Origin: Aquisalimonas sp. | GTDB lineage: Bacteria; Pseudomonadota; Gammaproteobacteria; Nitrococcales; Aquisalimonadaceae | Assembly (NCBI GenBank): GCA_007127625.1 | Contig: SKYZ01000153.1 | Span: 1-7,486, forward strand | DNA length: 7,486 nucleotides | Direction: 5' to 3' | Shown: in pieces, positions 4,930 to 7,486 of the stretch | Layout: each line of letters starts with the position of its first letter | Position numbering within the stretch: the stretch's first letter is position 1 | Notes under the pieces: generated by a model | What the model saw: the letters and a program-made list of their open reading frames with translations, nothing else | Databases searched by the model: none | Told to the model about the DNA's origin: nothing | Position numbers and translations under genes: made by a program

Positions 4930-6306
4930 TCAGATGAAGGTCACACCGACCTGGAACAGCCGCTCCACTTCGGGGATGCGGCGCTTGTCCACCAGGAACA
5001 GGATGACGTGGTCCTCGGGTTCGATGACGGTGTCGTGGTGCCCCATGATCACCTCGTCGCCACGCACGATACAGCCAATGGTGGTGCCCTGGGGAAGGGG
5101 GATGTTCTCGATGCGCCGCCCGACGACCTTCGAGGAGCGCGAGTCGCCGTGGGCCACCGCCTCGATGGCCTCGGCGGCGCCGCGGCGAAGGCTGTGGACC
5201 ATGACCACGTCACCGCGGCGCACGTGAGCGAGCAGGGTGCCGATGGTGGCCTGCTGGGGCGAGATGGCGATGTCGATGTCCTCGCTGCCCTGCACCAGGT
5301 CCACGTACGCGGGCCGGTTGATCAGCGACATCACCATGCGCGCACCCCGTCGCTTGGCCAGCATGCCGGCGAGGATGTTGGCCTCGTCGTCGTTGGTGAG
5401 CGCGCAGAAGATGTCGGTGTTGTCGATGTTCTCCTCCAGCAACAGCTCCTCGTCAGCAGCATCGCCCAGCAGCACGATGGTGCGGTTGAGCTCCTCGGAA
5501 ATGGCCCGGGCGCGTTCGGCAGAGCGCTCGATGATCTTCACCTGGTAACGGCTTTCCAGGGTCTGCGCCAGCCGCTTGCCGATGTTGCCGCCGCCGGCGA
5601 GCATGATGCGCTTGACCGGCTTGTCCAGCTTGCGCAGCTCGCTCATCACCGCGCGGATGTTCTTGCGCGCGGCGACGAAAAACACCTCGTCGCCGGCCTC
5701 GATGATGGTGTTGCCCTCGGGGATGATCGCCTGGCCGCGACGGAACAGGGCGGCGACGCGGGTCTGCACGTTGGGCATGTGCTCCCGCAGGGTGCGCAGC
5801 GCCTGGCCCACCAACGGGCCACCGTAGTAGGCACGCACCGCCACCATGCGCACCTTGCCGCCGGCGAAGTCCAGCACCTGCAGCGCGCCGGGGTGCTCGA
5901 TCAGGCGCTTGACGTACTGGGTGACCAGCTGCTCCGGGCTGATCAGCACATCCACCGGCAGGGCCTCCGGGGAAAACAGCTGCGGGTAGGCGAGATACTC
6001 CGGCGCACGCACCCGGGCGATACGCGTAGGGGTGTGGAACAGCGTGTAGCCCACCTGGCAGGCGACCATGTTGGACTCATCGCTGTTGGTGACGGCAATC
6101 ATCAGGTCGGCGTCGTCGGCGCCGGCGCCCTTGAGCACGGTGGGATGGGTGGCACTGCCCACCACGGTGCGCAGGTCAAGCCGGTCCTGCAGGTCCCGGA
6201 GGCGGCGGTCGTCGGTGTCCACCAGGGTGACGTCGTTGGCCTCGCTTGCAAGGTTCTGGGCCAGCGAACTGCCCACCTGGCCGGCACCGAGGATGATGAT
6301 TTTCAT
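4930..6306 (-). CDS. trkA: Trk system potassium uptake regulator TrkA
   Basis: TrkA is the cytoplasmic ring-forming subunit that binds NAD(H) and adenine nucleotides and gates TrkH. The product has 458 residues, the standard full length, with two tandem RCK units. The first Rossmann fold opens with GAGQVG (7-12) and has the acidic ligand Asp30 at the end of the second strand, followed by a TrkA-C domain (about 145-225, ending in DEVFFVAAR). The second Rossmann fold has GGGNIG (238-243) and Glu260, followed by TrkA-C (about 365-445, EDHVILFLV). The ATG begins directly at the first strand [20 protein letters not shown] sequence lies 11 bases upstream, slightly far for a ribosome site. The gene is between ntrX (36 bases) and trkH (28 bases). 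A long open frame lies antisense to it but looks like a composition artefact. Confidence 0.97.
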   Translation of the reverse strand: MKIIILGAGQVGSSLAQNLASEANDVTLVDTDDRRLRDLQDRLDLRTVVGSATHPTVLKGAGADDADLMIAVTNSDESNMVACQVGYTLFHTPTRIARVRAPEYLAYPQLFSPEALPVDVLISPEQLVTQYVKRLIEHPGALQVLDFAGGKVRMVAVRAYYGGPLVGQALRTLREHMPNVQTRVAALFRRGQAIIPEGNTIIEAGDEVFFVAARKNIRAVMSELRKLDKPVKRIMLAGGGNIGKRLAQTLESRYQVKIIERSAERARAISEELNRTIVLLGDAADEELLLEENIDNTDIFCALTNDDEANILAGMLAKRRGARMVMSLINRPAYVDLVQGSEDIDIAISPQQATIGTLLAHVRRGDVVMVHSLRRGAAEAIEAVAHGDSRSSKVVGRRIENIPLPQGTTIGCIVRGDEVIMGHHDTVIEPEDHVILFLVDKRRIPEVERLFQVGVTFI

Positions 6307-6342
6307 GGTTGACCCGATCCTTCCAGGCTGTACGGCCCGCGC

Positions 6343-7486
6343 TCAGTAATCGTGGGGGTCAATGCCCAGTGCCTTGAGCTTGCGGTAGAGATGGGTGCGC
6401 TCCATCCCCGCCAGTTTGGCCAGCTCCCCCACGCTGCCGCCGGCCTCGCGCAACTGATGCTGCAGATACATGCGCTCGAAGTCCTCGCGCGCCTCGCGCA
6501 GCGGCTGGTCGAAGGGCATGCCGCGCGCCTCCGGCGTTGCCCCCGCGGCCCCGCCCAGCGCCGCGTCCACCTCGCGGGCGTCGATCTCCTCACCTTCGCC
6601 CAGGATCAGCAGCCGCTGCACGAGGTTCTTGAGTTCGCGGACGTTACCGGGCCAGCGATAGGCACGCAACCGCCCGAGGGCGGCCTCGGTGAACCGGCGC
6701 CGCGGCAACTTGTCACGGGCAACGAAACGCTCCAGGTAGAACTCCAGCAGGGCGGGGATGTCCTCCGGGTGCTCGCGCAGCGGCGGGACCCGCAGGGGCA
6801 CCACGTTCAGGTGGTAGTAGAGATCCTCGCGGAAACGCCCTTCGCGCACCTCCGCTTCCAGGTCCGTGCGGGTGGCCGCCAGCACCCGGACATCCACGGC
6901 CACCGCGTCGGCGCCGCCCACGCGGTGGAACTTCTGCGCCGTCAGCGCGCTCAGCAACCGCACCTGGGCGCCCATGTCCAGGTCCGCCACCTCGTCGATG
7001 AACAGGGTCCCCTGGTTGGCCTGCTCCAGTCGCCCGTAACTGACGCGACCGTCCTGCTCACTGCCGAACAGCTCCGGCGCCGCACTGGTGCCGCCGGCCA
7101 GGGAGCCCGCCGCCACCTCCACGAACGGCCCCCCGCTGCGGGGGCTGTGGGCATGCATGTAGCGAGCGATGTTGCGCTTGCCGCTCCCCGCCTCACCGGT
7201 GATCAGCACCCAGGTATGGTGCCCGGCGATGCGGCGGGCCTGGGCGCGCACGTCCTTGATGACGGTACTTCCGCCCACGGGCTCCGGCACACCCTCGCTC
7301 TCGGCCCGCAAACCAAGGTTTTCCCGCACCAGGCGGTCTGCTTCCAGGGCGCGCTCCACCACCAGCAGCAGTTTGGCCAGGGAGAGCGGCTTTTCGATGA
7401 AATCGTAGGCCCCCAGCCGCGTCGCCTCGACGGCGGACTCGATGTTGCCGTGCCCGGAAATCATGACCACGGGGCAGGGCAGCCCG
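6343..7486 (-). CDS. ntrX: NtrX-type response regulator, 5' end cut by window edge
   Basis: The C-terminal 380 residues of a response regulator of the NtrC/NtrX group. In order: the end of a receiver domain (VVMISGHGNIESAVEA, then YDFIEKPLS with the conserved Lys); an AAA+ domain with Walker A GEAGSGKR, Walker B TLFIDEVADL, arginine-finger region GRFREDLYYHLNV and sensor-II RWPGNVREL; and a Fis-type helix-turn-helix (GGSVGELAKLAGMERTHLYRKLKALG). The phosphoacceptor Asp and about 75 N-terminal residues lie beyond position 7486. The GAFTGA loop that contacts sigma-54 is absent: after PELFGSEQ the sequence goes to DGRVSYGRLEQANQGTLF. This, with the trkA-trkH context, favours NtrX over NtrC. The partner kinase NtrY is expected just upstream, outside the window. 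The 'GHGNIE' and 'AYDFIEKPLS' strings are typical of NtrX. Confidence 0.9.
   Translation of the reverse strand, partial: GLPCPVVMISGHGNIESAVEATRLGAYDFIEKPLSLAKLLLVVERALEADRLVRENLGLRAESEGVPEPVGGSTVIKDVRAQARRIAGHHTWVLITGEAGSGKRNIARYMHAHSPRSGGPFVEVAAGSLAGGTSAAPELFGSEQDGRVSYGRLEQANQGTLFIDEVADLDMGAQVRLLSALTAQKFHRVGGADAVAVDVRVLAATRTDLEAEVREGRFREDLYYHLNVVPLRVPPLREHPEDIPALLEFYLERFVARDKLPRRRFTEAALGRLRAYRWPGNVRELKNLVQRLLILGEGEEIDAREVDAALGGAAGATPEARGMPFDQPLREAREDFERMYLQHQLREAGGSVGELAKLAGMERTHLYRKLKALGIDPHDY

Noticed and set aside
4840..6312. A 490-codon open frame on the + strand opposite trkA
   Set aside because: It is antisense to an intact, fully recognisable TrkA. The product is His/Gly/Val/Asp-rich without domains, as expected from the complement of GC-biased codons.

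Overview
The window is GC-rich and densely packed. It looks like chromosomal DNA of a gammaproteobacterium, probably of the Ectothiorhodospiraceae/Chromatiales or halophilic type. The reasons are a single-domain HisB, an NtrX-TrkA-TrkH gene string, a PhaE/phasin-like protein and strong codon bias towards G/C at third positions. The exact taxon cannot be fixed from sequence reading alone. No tRNA, rRNA, CRISPR array, transposase or phage gene was seen.

Left part (1-1456). On the minus strand lies hisB (histidine biosynthesis; its last codons run off the left edge), with a good extended -10 promoter just upstream. Upstream of it is dtd (D-aminoacyl-tRNA deacylase, GTG start). Then comes a 365-base intergenic stretch with no convincing gene. 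It holds several inverted repeats, including a terminator-like hairpin pointing along the + strand.

Middle (1457-3340). A minus-strand gene encodes a 172-residue, Trp/Gln/Met-rich phasin/PhaE-like protein built from two tandem copies of one unit. It is divergent from a plus-strand LpxL/HtrB-type acyltransferase, and the shared region contains promoter-like hexamers and a strong hairpin that ends one base before the acyltransferase Shine-Dalgarno. A small two-TPR protein gene converges on the acyltransferase gene.

Right part (3450-7486). A minus-strand operon runs, in transcription order, ntrX (5' end missing), trkA and trkH, with gaps of 36 and 28 bases. TrkH is the K+-translocating membrane subunit, TrkA is its NAD(H)/nucleotide-binding cytoplasmic regulator, and NtrX is the response regulator of an NtrYX two-component system. 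The TPR gene follows trkH in the same direction without an obvious terminator and may be co-transcribed.

Most of the window is ordinary housekeeping content. The points worth a second look are the internally duplicated phasin-like protein, the missing GAFTGA loop in NtrX, the leader hairpin of the acyltransferase, and the inverted-repeat cluster upstream of dtd.
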